From positions 62,001 through 126,000 of the forward strand of contig CANMBD010000005.1 of assembly GCA_947495985.1 (NCBI GenBank): a DNA stretch of 64,000 bases, given 5' to 3'. Source of the stretch: an uncultured Sphingomonadaceae bacterium (GTDB taxonomy: Bacteria; Pseudomonadota; Alphaproteobacteria; Sphingomonadales; Sphingomonadaceae). The notes beneath the pieces were generated by a model. It worked only from the letters and a program-made list of their open reading frames with translations. It searched no databases and was not told the DNA's origin. The stretch's first letter is position 1; every line of letters begins with the position of its first letter. The position numbers and the translations under genes are program-made. Of this stretch, positions 1-8,826 are shown piece by piece.

Positions 1-1062
1 AGTGCTTGGGGCATATTAATCGCCTTCATGCTCGCCACAGCGCTGCTCAGCATGCTCATTTCCAACACCTCATCTACCCTTATCATGATACCCATTGCCG
101 TTACCGTCCTGGTTGCTGGCGGGGTGAAGGATGCCGAGACAGACGGATTTGCCGGTGCCTTGATCATGGGGGTGGCTTTTGCCGCTTCAATCGGAGGCCT
201 TGGCACATTGGTAGGCAGTCCGACCAATGCGATTGCTGCTGGTCTGATCAATAAGACTCTGGGCATGGACATTGATTTTTTAAGCTGGCTGTTCTTCGGC
301 CTGCCTATAGTGATCCTGGGCCTGCCAGTCTGTGCAGCCATCCTAATAACGGTCCAGAAAGTGGGCAAAAACAGTTTTGACGGCGCCGGTGCACGGGCCG
401 CGATCGGATCAGCCGGCCCTTGGAGCCTTCCGGAAAAACGGGTCGTACCGGTGGTTGCCCTCGTCGTGCTGGGGTGGTTGTTCCTGCCCCAGATCAAGGC
501 GGTGCTTCCGGCTGGCGCGGTGCATGATGGCAGCATCGCGATACTGGGCGGCTTGCTGTTGTTCATTCTGCCCGACGGTACCGGGCGGAAATTACTTAAC
601 TGGGACGAAGCAGATCGTGCGCCGTGGGGGGTGATTATGATGTTTGGCGGCGGCCTTGCGCTGGCCGCTGGAATCATTGAATCCGGATTGGCAGACTGGC
701 TAGGGCTGGCGCTGGAGCCGCTTAAAAACGTCCCGGTCATTATCATTGCCATAGCACTTGTTGCTCTGGTCATTCTGGTCACCGAATTTGCGTCCAACGT
801 CGCCACGGCCAGCGGGATCATGCCGGTGGTGGCCAGCCTGATCCTCGCCACCGGTGTCGACCCGGTCTTGCTTGCCATGCCGGCGGCGATGGCGGCAAGC
901 TGGGGCTTCATGCTGCCTTCCGGTACGGGGCCGAACGCGATTGCCTGGTCAACCAATCACATCGAATTGCCGAAAATGCTGAAATCGGGGCTGATGCTCG
1001 ACTTGGCCGGGATACCGATCATCATCGGCTGCATCTGGATGGTTTCATTTGTAATCAGTTGA
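1..1062 (+). CDS. SLC13/DASS-family anion permease (5' truncated by window)
   Basis: Inner-membrane secondary transporter of the SLC13 (divalent anion/sodium symporter, ArsB/NhaD superfamily) group, which imports di- or tricarboxylates, sulfate or similar anions. The frame is open from base 1, so the start lies outside the window; 353 residues are visible. The SNT-type ion-binding motif (SNTSSTL, visible residues 20-26) and a second SN motif (EFASNVATA, near residue 265) match the two sodium/substrate sites of the family. Most of the protein is alternating hydrophobic segments. The exact substrate cannot be read from the sequence. It ends 48 bases before the PLP enzyme; a functional link between the two is possible but unproven. 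Confidence 0.85.
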   Translation, partial: SAWGILIAFMLATALLSMLISNTSSTLIMIPIAVTVLVAGGVKDAETDGFAGALIMGVAFAASIGGLGTLVGSPTNAIAAGLINKTLGMDIDFLSWLFFGLPIVILGLPVCAAILITVQKVGKNSFDGAGARAAIGSAGPWSLPEKRVVPVVALVVLGWLFLPQIKAVLPAGAVHDGSIAILGGLLLFILPDGTGRKLLNWDEADRAPWGVIMMFGGGLALAAGIIESGLADWLGLALEPLKNVPVIIIAIALVALVILVTEFASNVATASGIMPVVASLILATGVDPVLLAMPAAMAASWGFMLPSGTGPNAIAWSTNHIELPKMLKSGLMLDLAGIPIIIGCIWMVSFVIS

Positions 1063-1110
1063 GTTTTGCGGCATGGCACTTTCAAGATAATCTATGCTGG
1101 AGATAGATAA

Positions 1111-2433
1111 ATGTCCGATCAAAATGATGATGCTGTTCCGGTAACACCGCGCCGGATGCCGAAAGCCCCGATTGAAAAAATTGGCGGCCGCAAGCTGAAG
1201 CCGTCCACGTTGATGATGGGTCATGGCTATGATCCGGTCTTGTCCGAAGGCTCGCTCAAGCCACCGATCTTTTTGACCTCAACCTTCGCTTTTGAAGATG
1301 CCGCTGCGGGCAAACGCCATTTCGAAGGGATTACCGGCAAGCGCCCTGGCGGTGCGGATGGTCTCGTCTATTCGCGCTTCAACGGTCCAAATCAGGAAAT
1401 TCTTGAAGACCGGCTTAGTATTTGGGATGAAGCCGAGGATGCGCTGGTCTTTTCCAGCGGCATGTCGGCTATCGCGACGGTGCTTCTTGCCAATGTCAAT
1501 CAGGGTGATGTGGTGGTGCATAGCGGTCCGCTTTATGCGGCCACCGAAACGCTGATTAACAAGATACTGGGTCGTTTTGGCGTAACTTTTCTCGATTTCC
1601 CAGCCGGTGCCAGTCCTTCCGAGGTCGCGGATCTATTAGAACAGGCCAAGGCGCAAGCAGCACAAAATGGCGGGAAAGTAGCAATCGTCTATCTCGAAAG
1701 TCCGGCCAATCCCACCAATGCGTTGGTGGATATTGAGGGCGTGGCCGATGCCCGCAAACAGGTTTTTGGTGATGAGGGCGCCCCGCCCATTGCCATCGAC
1801 AATACTTTCCTTGGTCCCTTGTGGCAGCAGCCGCTGAAACATGGTGCGGATATCGTGATATACAGCCTGACCAAATATGTCGGCGGGCACAGTGATCTGG
1901 TTGCCGGAGGCGTTCTTGGTTCCAAAGATCATATGGACCCGATCCGCGCGATCCGGAATACTATTGGGACAATATGCGATCCCAATACGGCGTGGATGCT
2001 GATGCGTAGCCTTGAGACATTGGAATTGCGTATGACTCGTGCTGGCGAAAATGCCGAGAAAGTCTGCGCTTTTCTTCGGGATCATCCCAAAGTGGACGGG
2101 CTTGGCTATCTCGGGTTTATTTCCGATGCCTCGCAGCAGGATATTTATGATCGCCATTGCAGCGGCGCAGGGTCCACCTTCTCGGTATTCATCAAGGGCG
2201 GCGAAGCCGAAGCTTTTGCGTTTCTAGATGCCCTCAAGATTGCGAAATTGGCCGTGAGTCTTGGCGGAACCGAGACATTGGCAAGCTTGCCAGCGGCAAT
2301 GACTCATTTGTCGGTGCCCGATGATCGCCGGGCCGCGCTTGGTATAACCGACAATCTGGTTCGAATTTCAATTGGTGTGGAAGACCCTGATGACCTGATC
2401 GCCGATTTTGAGCAAGCGTTGGGTGTTGTCTAA
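1111..2433 (+). CDS. Cystathionine gamma-synthase-family PLP enzyme
   Basis: Cytosolic fold-type I PLP enzyme of the Cys/Met metabolism family (cystathionine gamma-synthase/beta- or gamma-lyase, O-acetylhomoserine sulfhydrylase, methionine gamma-lyase). At 440 residues it is longer than the usual roughly 380-400, because of an N-terminal extension of about 35 residues rich in charged residues. The PLP lysine is K255 in SLTKYVGGHSD, preceded by the DNTFLGPL segment typical of the family; SSGMSAI is the phosphate-binding region. The start ATG follows GGAGATAGATAA. Sequence alone does not separate synthase from lyase activity. Its stop codon overlaps the stop of the convergent HAD gene. Confidence 0.85.
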   Translation: MSDQNDDAVPVTPRRMPKAPIEKIGGRKLKPSTLMMGHGYDPVLSEGSLKPPIFLTSTFAFEDAAAGKRHFEGITGKRPGGADGLVYSRFNGPNQEILEDRLSIWDEAEDALVFSSGMSAIATVLLANVNQGDVVVHSGPLYAATETLINKILGRFGVTFLDFPAGASPSEVADLLEQAKAQAAQNGGKVAIVYLESPANPTNALVDIEGVADARKQVFGDEGAPPIAIDNTFLGPLWQQPLKHGADIVIYSLTKYVGGHSDLVAGGVLGSKDHMDPIRAIRNTIGTICDPNTAWMLMRSLETLELRMTRAGENAEKVCAFLRDHPKVDGLGYLGFISDASQQDIYDRHCSGAGSTFSVFIKGGEAEAFAFLDALKIAKLAVSLGGTETLASLPAAMTHLSVPDDRRAALGITDNLVRISIGVEDPDDLIADFEQALGVV

Positions 2434-3101
2434 GCCCAATCCAGAATTTTCCAACCGCGTTTCTTCGCAAGATGACGTAGTGATGCACTCGGCGTTGTCG
2501 CCACCGCCTCATCAGCAAATTCGAGCATGGGTGCATCACTGACATGGTCGGAATAGGCCCGGATATGGATGCTTTCGCGTTCAAGGCCTTGCTCGTCGAG
2601 AAAGGTCTTGATCCGGTCAAGCTTCGCGACGTCATAGCAATTTTCGCCGATAATTTCAGGCAATACCTGGCCCTGTTCATCGATCTTCAGCCGGGTTGCT
2701 ATTACTTCGTCAAAGCCCAGTCGTTTGGCGATGGCATTGACGTAAAGCTCGTAGGAAGCCGTGGCGAGCACCAGCCTTCTGCCTTCCGCCCGATCAGCTT
2801 CAACTTGGGCAATAGCCTTGGCATAGCTATTCACCTGCATCACTTTATCAGCATAGCGCTCAATATGCGGTTCCAGCTTCGTGATATTCGGTTTACCGCC
2901 TAACAATAGCCGCTGATTATAGGTTTTCAGCCCCTTGCGACTGACCAGTTTCAAGCCATAACCAATAAATCCAAAGGGCAGTAACGGCAGGAAGATCAAC
3001 CGCCATGGCGCGCGTGCAAAAACCATGTGAAACAGAAACGGCGTATAGGTGCCTCGCACCGTAATCGTCCGGTCCATATCGTAAATAGCCAGCTTCGTCA
3101 T
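2430..3101 (-). CDS. HAD-IB family phosphatase (SerB/PAP2-like)
   Basis: A 223-residue haloacid dehalogenase-type hydrolase of subfamily IB, the group containing phosphoserine phosphatase and small membrane-associated phosphatases. The nucleophile motif DMD is at residues 8-10, followed by the TxT-like RTIT, and motif III-like YSDHVSDAPML lies near the C-terminus. A hydrophobic patch around residues 30-50 (FARAPWRLIFLPLLPFGFIGYG) suggests membrane association of the cap region. The ATG at 3101 is clear. Its 3' end overlaps the PLP gene by 4 bases in a tail-to-tail arrangement. The natural substrate is unknown. Confidence 0.8.
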   Translation of the reverse strand: MTKLAIYDMDRTITVRGTYTPFLFHMVFARAPWRLIFLPLLPFGFIGYGLKLVSRKGLKTYNQRLLLGGKPNITKLEPHIERYADKVMQVNSYAKAIAQVEADRAEGRRLVLATASYELYVNAIAKRLGFDEVIATRLKIDEQGQVLPEIIGENCYDVAKLDRIKTFLDEQGLERESIHIRAYSDHVSDAPMLEFADEAVATTPSASLRHLAKKRGWKILDWA

Positions 3102-3207
3102 TGCGCCTTTTTCCCCAATAACGACGCCTTATTAGCAGCGTCGATAAAATGCACCCCTTAAATGACTTGTTATAATGGCTTGAGCTTTCAATGATTTTCG
3201 GTCACCA

Positions 3208-4329
3208 ATGGCGGCGATGACAGTGGCTGGCGATTTTGTCGAAGAAATGACCGAGGACGGAGTGGCGGCACTTCGTTTTTCCGGTGATTTATCGATCGCC
3301 GCCATTGGCGACCTGCCGGAACGCCTGCGCGACTATGACGGCGAGGCCAAACGACTGGACCTTTCCGATATTGGTTATGTGGATACGGTAGGTGCCTGGC
3401 TGATCTACCGTACGGCCCGCGATATCGAAGCGGACATTGTCGGTATGGATAACGAAGCGGAACGGCTGATCGCGGCCGTCGGCGGTGTGGCGGAACCAAC
3501 GGGCGTCCGTCCTGATCCGCCCAATCCGATCATTCGCGTGCTCGATGAAGTGGGCGAGGCAACGATGATCGCCCTGACGACTCTGGCGGGTTTGATCGGC
3601 TTTTTTGGTTCGGTAATGGTTTCTGCTGCTTCGTTGATGCGGCATCCAGGCCGGATCAGATGGAATGCAGTGATCCAGCGCTTTGATGTGGTGGGTGTGC
3701 GGGCCCTTGGCATTATCGGGTTGATGAGCTTTCTCATCGGTCTGGTGATTGCACAGCAAGGCGCGGTGCAGCTTCGGCAATTTGGTGCAGAGGTGTTCAC
3801 GGTCAATCTGGTCGGACGGCTGACTTTGCGCGAATTGGGCGTCTTGATGACTGCAATCATGGTTGCCGGTCGCTCCGGTTCGGCCTTTGCCGCCCAAATC
3901 GGTACCATGAAGCTTACCGAAGAAATTGACGCCATGCGCACCATTGGTGTGTCACCGGTGGAGGCTCTGGTCTTGCCGCGTTTTCTGGCCGCGGTTTTCA
4001 TGCTGCCCTTGCTCGGTTTCTATGCATCGGTTGTCGCGATTATTGGCGGCGGCCTGCTCAGCTGGGTGGAACTGGATATCCCGCCAGCGACCTTCTTTGC
4101 CCGGATCAGGGAAGTGGTGCCGCTGACCGATGTTTATGTCGGTCTGGTCAAGGCGCCCGTATTCGGCGCGATCATTGCGATTTGCGGCTGTTATCAAGGC
4201 ATGCAGGTTAAAGGGAATGCAGAAGAAGTCGGCAAACGGACAACAGCCGCTGTGGTGCAAGCGATATTCCTGGTGATCGTGCTGGACGCTTTTTTTGCGG
4301 TATTCTTTACCTGGATCGGATGGGACTGA
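3208..4329 (+). CDS. MlaE-family ABC transporter permease with N-terminal STAS domain
   Basis: Inner-membrane permease of an Mla/MCE phospholipid transport system that moves lipids between the inner and outer membranes. Residues of about 10-95 look like a STAS (MlaB-like) domain: LRFSGDLSIAAIGDLP, then the conserved LDLSDIGYVDTVGAWL. Residues of about 115-373 are the MlaE permease domain, with the conserved central segment around VVLMTAIMVAGRSGSAFAAQ-type helices. So the separate MlaB subunit of E. coli is fused here. ATG 3208 is used; ATG 3217 is an alternative. It is the first gene of an MlaE-F-D-lipoprotein operon and overlaps the ATPase start. Confidence 0.9.
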   Translation: MAAMTVAGDFVEEMTEDGVAALRFSGDLSIAAIGDLPERLRDYDGEAKRLDLSDIGYVDTVGAWLIYRTARDIEADIVGMDNEAERLIAAVGGVAEPTGVRPDPPNPIIRVLDEVGEATMIALTTLAGLIGFFGSVMVSAASLMRHPGRIRWNAVIQRFDVVGVRALGIIGLMSFLIGLVIAQQGAVQLRQFGAEVFTVNLVGRLTLRELGVLMTAIMVAGRSGSAFAAQIGTMKLTEEIDAMRTIGVSPVEALVLPRFLAAVFMLPLLGFYASVVAIIGGGLLSWVELDIPPATFFARIREVVPLTDVYVGLVKAPVFGAIIAICGCYQGMQVKGNAEEVGKRTTAAVVQAIFLVIVLDAFFAVFFTWIGWD

Positions 4330-5144
4330 TGGTTGATGAAGATCCTATCATAGTCGATCGCGACTTTTCCGGCCCGATAATCTGCGTAAAGGGGCTGCGC
4401 AACAGCTTCGGCGAACAGGTAGTTCACGAAGGCCTCGATCTGGATGTCCACAAGGGCGAAATTATCGGAGTGGTCGGTGGGTCCGGTACCGGCAAATCCG
4501 TCCTGATGCGCTCAATCATCGGCCTGCAACAACCCGACGAGGGCTCGATCGAAGTCTTCGGTGAGTCGCTTTTGGGTCGATCGGACGCGGAAACCATTGA
4601 TGTTCGCAAACGCTGGGGCGTGTTGTTTCAGGGCGGCGCGCTTTTTTCCACGCTGACGGTGGCAGAAAATGTGATGGTTCCGATCCGCGAGTTCTTTCCC
4701 GAGATGGACCGCGATTTCCGCCGCGAGGTTGCGAAATATAAGGTGTGCCTGTCGGGGCTGCCGCCGGAAGCCGCTCCCAAATATCCCGCCGAGCTATCAG
4801 GCGGAATGAAAAAGCGGGCTGGCATTGCAAGAGCGCTCGCGCTGGACCCGGAACTGCTCTTTTTGGATGAGCCAACCGCCGGGCTGGATCCGATCGGGGC
4901 TGCCGCTTTCGACAATTTGACGCGCGAATTGCAGCAGACTTTGGGGCTTACCGTGTTCCTGATCACCCATGATCTCGACACGCTTCATGCGATTTGTGAC
5001 CGGGTTGCGGTACTGGCTGATCAACGGGTGATCGCCGTGGGGACGATACCGGAGCTGCTTGCGATGGACCATCCCTGGATACAGGAATATTTCAACGGTC
5101 CACGCGGGCGGATGGCATCGACACAAAATGCGGCTGGAAGTTGA
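4329..5144 (+). CDS. MlaF-like ABC transporter ATP-binding protein
   Basis: Cytoplasmic ATPase subunit of the MCE lipid transporter, energising the adjacent MlaE-type permease. From this start: Walker A GGSGTGKS at residues 50-57, ABC signature LSGGM at 156-160, Walker B LLFLDEP at 176-182, then the D-loop GLD and a switch histidine in LITHDLD. The start at 4329 overlaps the permease stop as TGATG, which suggests translational coupling; an in-frame ATG at 4320 is the alternative and adds three residues. Length 271 is normal for MlaF. Confidence 0.92.
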   Translation: MVDEDPIIVDRDFSGPIICVKGLRNSFGEQVVHEGLDLDVHKGEIIGVVGGSGTGKSVLMRSIIGLQQPDEGSIEVFGESLLGRSDAETIDVRKRWGVLFQGGALFSTLTVAENVMVPIREFFPEMDRDFRREVAKYKVCLSGLPPEAAPKYPAELSGGMKKRAGIARALALDPELLFLDEPTAGLDPIGAAAFDNLTRELQQTLGLTVFLITHDLDTLHAICDRVAVLADQRVIAVGTIPELLAMDHPWIQEYFNGPRGRMASTQNAAGS

Positions 5145-5208
5145 AAATGCGGTCTAATTACAGAGATTTGTTGCAGGTGCCGAAACGGCTGGCCATAAAG
5201 GTGAAATA

Positions 5209-6156
5209 ATGGAGACACGGTCCAATCATATTCTTGTGGGTGTTATCACCCTGACCTTGCTCGCTTTAGTGGCTGCCTTTCTGGTCTGGATTGTCCGCTT
5301 TGGTGACGGCGCGACGAAGGAATATGATATATTTTTCGCCCAATCCGTGGGCGGTTTGGCAAAGGGAACCGGCGTGACTTTTGCGGGTGTTCCTTCCGGA
5401 CAGGTACTCGATGTAGAGTTGTGGGAAAAGGATCCCGATTTTGTGCGCGTTCGCATTGCCGTGAGCGAAGAAACTCCGATTTTGCAGGGAACAACTGCGA
5501 CTATCCAGAGTATCAGCTTTACCGCCCCGCCCAATATTCAACTGGATGGCGCGGTAAAGGATGCTCCGCCGATTGAAGAACTAGGTCCGGAAGGCGTACC
5601 TGTTATTCCTACCAAACCCGGTGCTTTGGGCGAATTGCTCAACAGCGCCCCGTTGGTTGTCGAGCGACTGGCGACGCTGACCGACCGGCTGACATTGCTG
5701 CTGTCTGATAAAAACCAGGAATCGATCGAAGGCATTTTGAACAATACCGAGCAGCTGACCGGCAGTCTGGCGAAGCAAGCACCTAATCTTGAAGCGTTGA
5801 TGGCAGAATCGGCCATCGCGATCCGCAATGCTGGGGAAACTGCGGAAAAACTCTCTGCGGTTGCGGACAATACGAACCAGTTGTTGACCAACAACGGTGA
5901 ACCGCTGGCGAAAAACCTCACCAAGACACTAGCCGCAGCAGAAAAGAGCATGGCTGCATTGGGTGAGGTGCTTGAAGATGCGCGCCCCGGTGTTCGGCAG
6001 CTGGGAACCAAAACAATACCGGAAGTCGATCAACTGGTTAAGGACATGCAGGCGCTGACCAAATCTCTTACTTCTGTGACCGAACGGTTGGACCAGGGCG
6101 GCGCGGGATCGTTGCTGTCCGCGCCAACGCTGCCAGACTATGAACCAGGTAAATAA
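5209..6156 (+). CDS. MlaD-like MCE-domain substrate-binding protein
   Basis: Membrane-anchored periplasmic lipid-binding subunit of the Mla-type system. Residues 8-30 form a single N-terminal transmembrane anchor (ILVGVITLTLLALVAAFLVW), residues of about 40-115 are the MCE domain (DIFFAQSVGGLAKGTGVTFAGVPSGQV), and the rest is a long helical tail with heptad-like runs around residues 150-280, longer than the E. coli MlaD of about 183 residues and more like PqiB/MCE proteins with helical needles. An AAGGTGAAATA site precedes the ATG. It lies third in the operon, 64 bases after the ATPase. Confidence 0.9.
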   Translation: METRSNHILVGVITLTLLALVAAFLVWIVRFGDGATKEYDIFFAQSVGGLAKGTGVTFAGVPSGQVLDVELWEKDPDFVRVRIAVSEETPILQGTTATIQSISFTAPPNIQLDGAVKDAPPIEELGPEGVPVIPTKPGALGELLNSAPLVVERLATLTDRLTLLLSDKNQESIEGILNNTEQLTGSLAKQAPNLEALMAESAIAIRNAGETAEKLSAVADNTNQLLTNNGEPLAKNLTKTLAAAEKSMAALGEVLEDARPGVRQLGTKTIPEVDQLVKDMQALTKSLTSVTERLDQGGAGSLLSAPTLPDYEPGK

Positions 6157-6184
6157 AAGAGCGCCAATGGGAAAGCAGGGACCT

Positions 6185-6781
6185 ATGACCATATTGCAAA
6201 AGACAAAATCCTTGGGCTTGTTGGCAGGTCTTAGTGTTTTGAGCGCTTGTGTCAGTTTCGGTGGTGCCGAACCGCCGCCATTTCTCTTGTCTCTAACATC
6301 GGATATGCAAGTGGATCCCGGAGCGGTTCGCGCTGGGCCGCAAGCCGGCGCTTTAGTGGTTCAGTTGCCTTCCACACCGCAAAAGCTGAACAACGTGCGC
6401 GTGCCAGTCCAAACCAGCGCGACGGGTATCGCATATCTAAAAGAAGCTACGTGGATTGATAAGCCCGCTCGGCTTTTTCAGGGGCTGCTTACAGAGACCA
6501 TTGCAGCGAAAAATAATCGGTTGGTGCTGACCGCAGTTCAGGCACAGGGCAAAGCGGACACATATCTGTCCGGTGAGCTGGTTAATTTCGGATTGGATGG
6601 TCCCAGCCTGACCGTCACGGTGACTTATGATGCAGTAAAAATGCGCGAAGGCGAACCGGTTGAGAAGCAGCGTTTCGAGGCCAGCGAGACAGTGTTTGCC
6701 GCCGAAGCCGGTCCGGTGGGTGAGGCGTTGAACAGCGCTGCGAACAAGGTGGTATTGGAAGTTGCCGACTGGGTCGGTTGA
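6185..6781 (+). CDS. ABC-type transport auxiliary lipoprotein (PqiC-like)
   Basis: Outer-membrane or periplasm-facing lipoprotein of the ABC-type transport auxiliary component family (PqiC/YmbA-like) that accompanies MCE transporters. The signal peptide has lipobox LSAC about 17-20 residues after the ATG at 6185, which follows GCAGGGACCT. The upstream in-frame starts at 6140 and 6167 would put 15 or 6 extra residues before the signal peptide and are less likely. The body (FLLSLTSD ... VVQLPSTPQKLNNVRVPVQ) matches the family. There is no MlaC-like gene in the operon, so this lipoprotein is probably the partner that completes the transport path. Confidence 0.8.
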   Translation: MTILQKTKSLGLLAGLSVLSACVSFGGAEPPPFLLSLTSDMQVDPGAVRAGPQAGALVVQLPSTPQKLNNVRVPVQTSATGIAYLKEATWIDKPARLFQGLLTETIAAKNNRLVLTAVQAQGKADTYLSGELVNFGLDGPSLTVTVTYDAVKMREGEPVEKQRFEASETVFAAEAGPVGEALNSAANKVVLEVADWVG

Positions 6782-6803
6782 TCACAAGACTGGCGAGCTG
6801 CGC

Positions 6804-7868
6804 TCAACTTTCGCCGTAAACAAAGCCTTCTGGTTCGGGCCAATCCATCGATGTTGCGGCCATCACCCGAAATAACCTGCCCATTTCATCAACATGAGTT
6901 AATCTGCGATGCGCGGCGCGGATGTCTTCCGCTCTATCTGGGCTGTTTTCGGCCAGTTTTTCTGTCCGTTGATCGATGCCAAGCGCCTTGAGCCATTGAC
7001 CTTGTTCTACTGGCCCATGAACGGATAAAAGACGCGTTTTCGCTATATTGGCCAGGCTGTGAAAATCTACATGTGCAGTAAGGTCTGAGGTTCCCGGGCT
7101 GTCAAACGGGCTGATGGGGAGGTGATTTTTCACCGCTTGCAGAGTGCTGCCAGTACCTGGTTGATCATAGCCATAGTCGATGATCAGTATGGCGCCGCCC
7201 TGCTGAGCAATGCGATGCGAAAGCTCACCTAAAATCTGCACGCTGGCAGGAGATCTCTCCAATATGGTTCCGACAGGCAGGCCAGCGGAGGATCTCGACA
7301 TCTGCTTCTCGATGACTTGAGTGCCGGGGACAGCTATGAACTTATTGCGCTCCCGGTCGACCATTTGACGGAGCCATCCGTCGGCGGTCGATACAAATTG
7401 CTCCACTGGCAGAGCGTCGAAAAATTCATTGGCAACAATCAGCAATGGACCGTCGTCCGGCAGACTGTCGATGCTTTTGTGCCATGCGGCACTGCTATGA
7501 AGTGCAGCCTGTTTTTCCTTCAGCACCGGACTGGTTTCGACAAAGTGAATCTGCGGTGTGCACTCAAATTTCGCCATGGTGCGCAGCGCATCGGCCGCCA
7601 ATGTGCCTCTGCCTGGACCCAGTTCAACATAGTGAATATGATCTGGACGGCCCTTGCGTATCCATAAATCCGACAACCATATTCCGATAAGCTCGCCGAA
7701 CATCTGGCTGATTTCCGGGGCGGTAACAAAATCGCCGTCCTCGCCAATCGGGTCTTTCGCTGCATAGTAAGCGGCATTGGCGATACCCATATATTCGCTG
7801 AGGCTGATCGGCCCGTCGCGGTCGATTTTTTCAGCGAGAATATGCGCGGCCGACGGGCTGTCAGGCAA
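6804..7868 (-). CDS. MidA/NDUFAF7-family SAM-dependent methyltransferase
   Basis: Predicted protein arginine methyltransferase of the NDUFAF7 (MidA, DUF185) family; the mitochondrial homolog methylates an arginine of a complex I subunit, so a role in NADH dehydrogenase assembly is likely but inferred. SAM-binding motif VELGPGRG is at residues 81-88, with the acidic DYGYDQPG segment around residue 226. The start is TTG at 7868 with GGAGATAAGAGCA just upstream; the 354-residue length fits the family. It overlaps the end of lgt by 8 bases, so the two are probably cotranscribed. Confidence 0.85.
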   Translation of the reverse strand: MPDSPSAAHILAEKIDRDGPISLSEYMGIANAAYYAAKDPIGEDGDFVTAPEISQMFGELIGIWLSDLWIRKGRPDHIHYVELGPGRGTLAADALRTMAKFECTPQIHFVETSPVLKEKQAALHSSAAWHKSIDSLPDDGPLLIVANEFFDALPVEQFVSTADGWLRQMVDRERNKFIAVPGTQVIEKQMSRSSAGLPVGTILERSPASVQILGELSHRIAQQGGAILIIDYGYDQPGTGSTLQAVKNHLPISPFDSPGTSDLTAHVDFHSLANIAKTRLLSVHGPVEQGQWLKALGIDQRTEKLAENSPDRAEDIRAAHRRLTHVDEMGRLFRVMAATSMDWPEPEGFVYGES

Positions 7869-8721
7869 TGCTCTTATCTCCGGTCGTCGGCTCTACGCGG
7901 ACGCGGCGACCTTTCGACGTGAACACCAGATAGACACCTAGTAGCAGCATAGGCACGGTGAGCGTCTGCCCCATGGTTAGGCCCCAGCTTAAATTCTCGA
8001 GGCCTTTATCTGGCTGACGGAAGAACTCTACGGTGAATCGACTGAGGCCGTAAACCAAAAGGCCGGTGCCGACCAGCTTGCCCGGATGATAGCGCGCATC
8101 TGTTTTCCAGAAGAGCAAAGATGTTATGATGAAATAGAGTATCCCTTCCAGACCGGCTTCATAAAGCTGGCTGGGATGGCGCGCGACTTCACCGCCCATC
8201 GGGAAGATGATTGCCCAGGGTACATCGGTGGCACGGCCCCAAAGTTCGCCGTTGACGAAATTGGCGAGACGGCCAAAGAGAAGGCCGAATGGGATGACGC
8301 ACGCGATATAGTCGCAGATGCGCAGGAAACTGAGTTTTTCTTTCCGGGATATGTACCAGATTGCGAGAACAACGCCCAAGACACCGCCATGCAGCGACAT
8401 GCCCCCATTCCAGACCTGTAAAATCTCGATCGGGTTTTGCAGGATTTCAGGCTTGTAGAAAAATACATAGCCAAGTCGTCCGCCGAGGATGATTCCCAGC
8501 GTCGCGTAAAAGATCATGTCATCGGCGTGACGGCGCGCCAGTGGAGCGCCCGGTTCTTTGATTAGTTTCGTAAGATACCAATAACCGATCAATATACCGG
8601 CGAGATAAGCCAGCGAATACCATTTCAATTGGAAAAAACCGAGGTCAAGCGCGTTGGGAGACAGTCCCAATTCTTCAAATCGCGTAAATTGCGCTGCACT
8701 TGCAAGAATAATATCAATCAA
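7861..8721 (-). CDS. lgt: Prolipoprotein diacylglyceryl transferase
   Basis: Inner-membrane enzyme that transfers diacylglycerol from phosphatidylglycerol to the lipobox cysteine of prolipoproteins, the first step of lipoprotein maturation. Multiple transmembrane helices. The Lgt signature [14 protein letters not shown] is at about residues 150-163 and the essential His lies in SLHGG near residue 111. I prefer the TTG start at 8721 with GGGGAAAAGAG upstream (286 residues); the ATG at 8763 would add 14 polar residues before the family's usual N-terminus. It serves the many lipoproteins encoded in this window. Confidence 0.92.
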   Translation of the reverse strand: MIDIILASAAQFTRFEELGLSPNALDLGFFQLKWYSLAYLAGILIGYWYLTKLIKEPGAPLARRHADDMIFYATLGIILGGRLGYVFFYKPEILQNPIEILQVWNGGMSLHGGVLGVVLAIWYISRKEKLSFLRICDYIACVIPFGLLFGRLANFVNGELWGRATDVPWAIIFPMGGEVARHPSQLYEAGLEGILYFIITSLLFWKTDARYHPGKLVGTGLLVYGLSRFTVEFFRQPDKGLENLSWGLTMGQTLTVPMLLLGVYLVFTSKGRRVRVEPTTGDKSIA

Positions 8722-8826
8722 CTCTTTTCCCCGTCCGGTTTCATCGTCATATAGCAAGGGCATATAACGGGAAATTCTCCGATACCAAGAGAGAAACCCA
8801 AACTGATTTTGCGGGAGAAAATTGAA

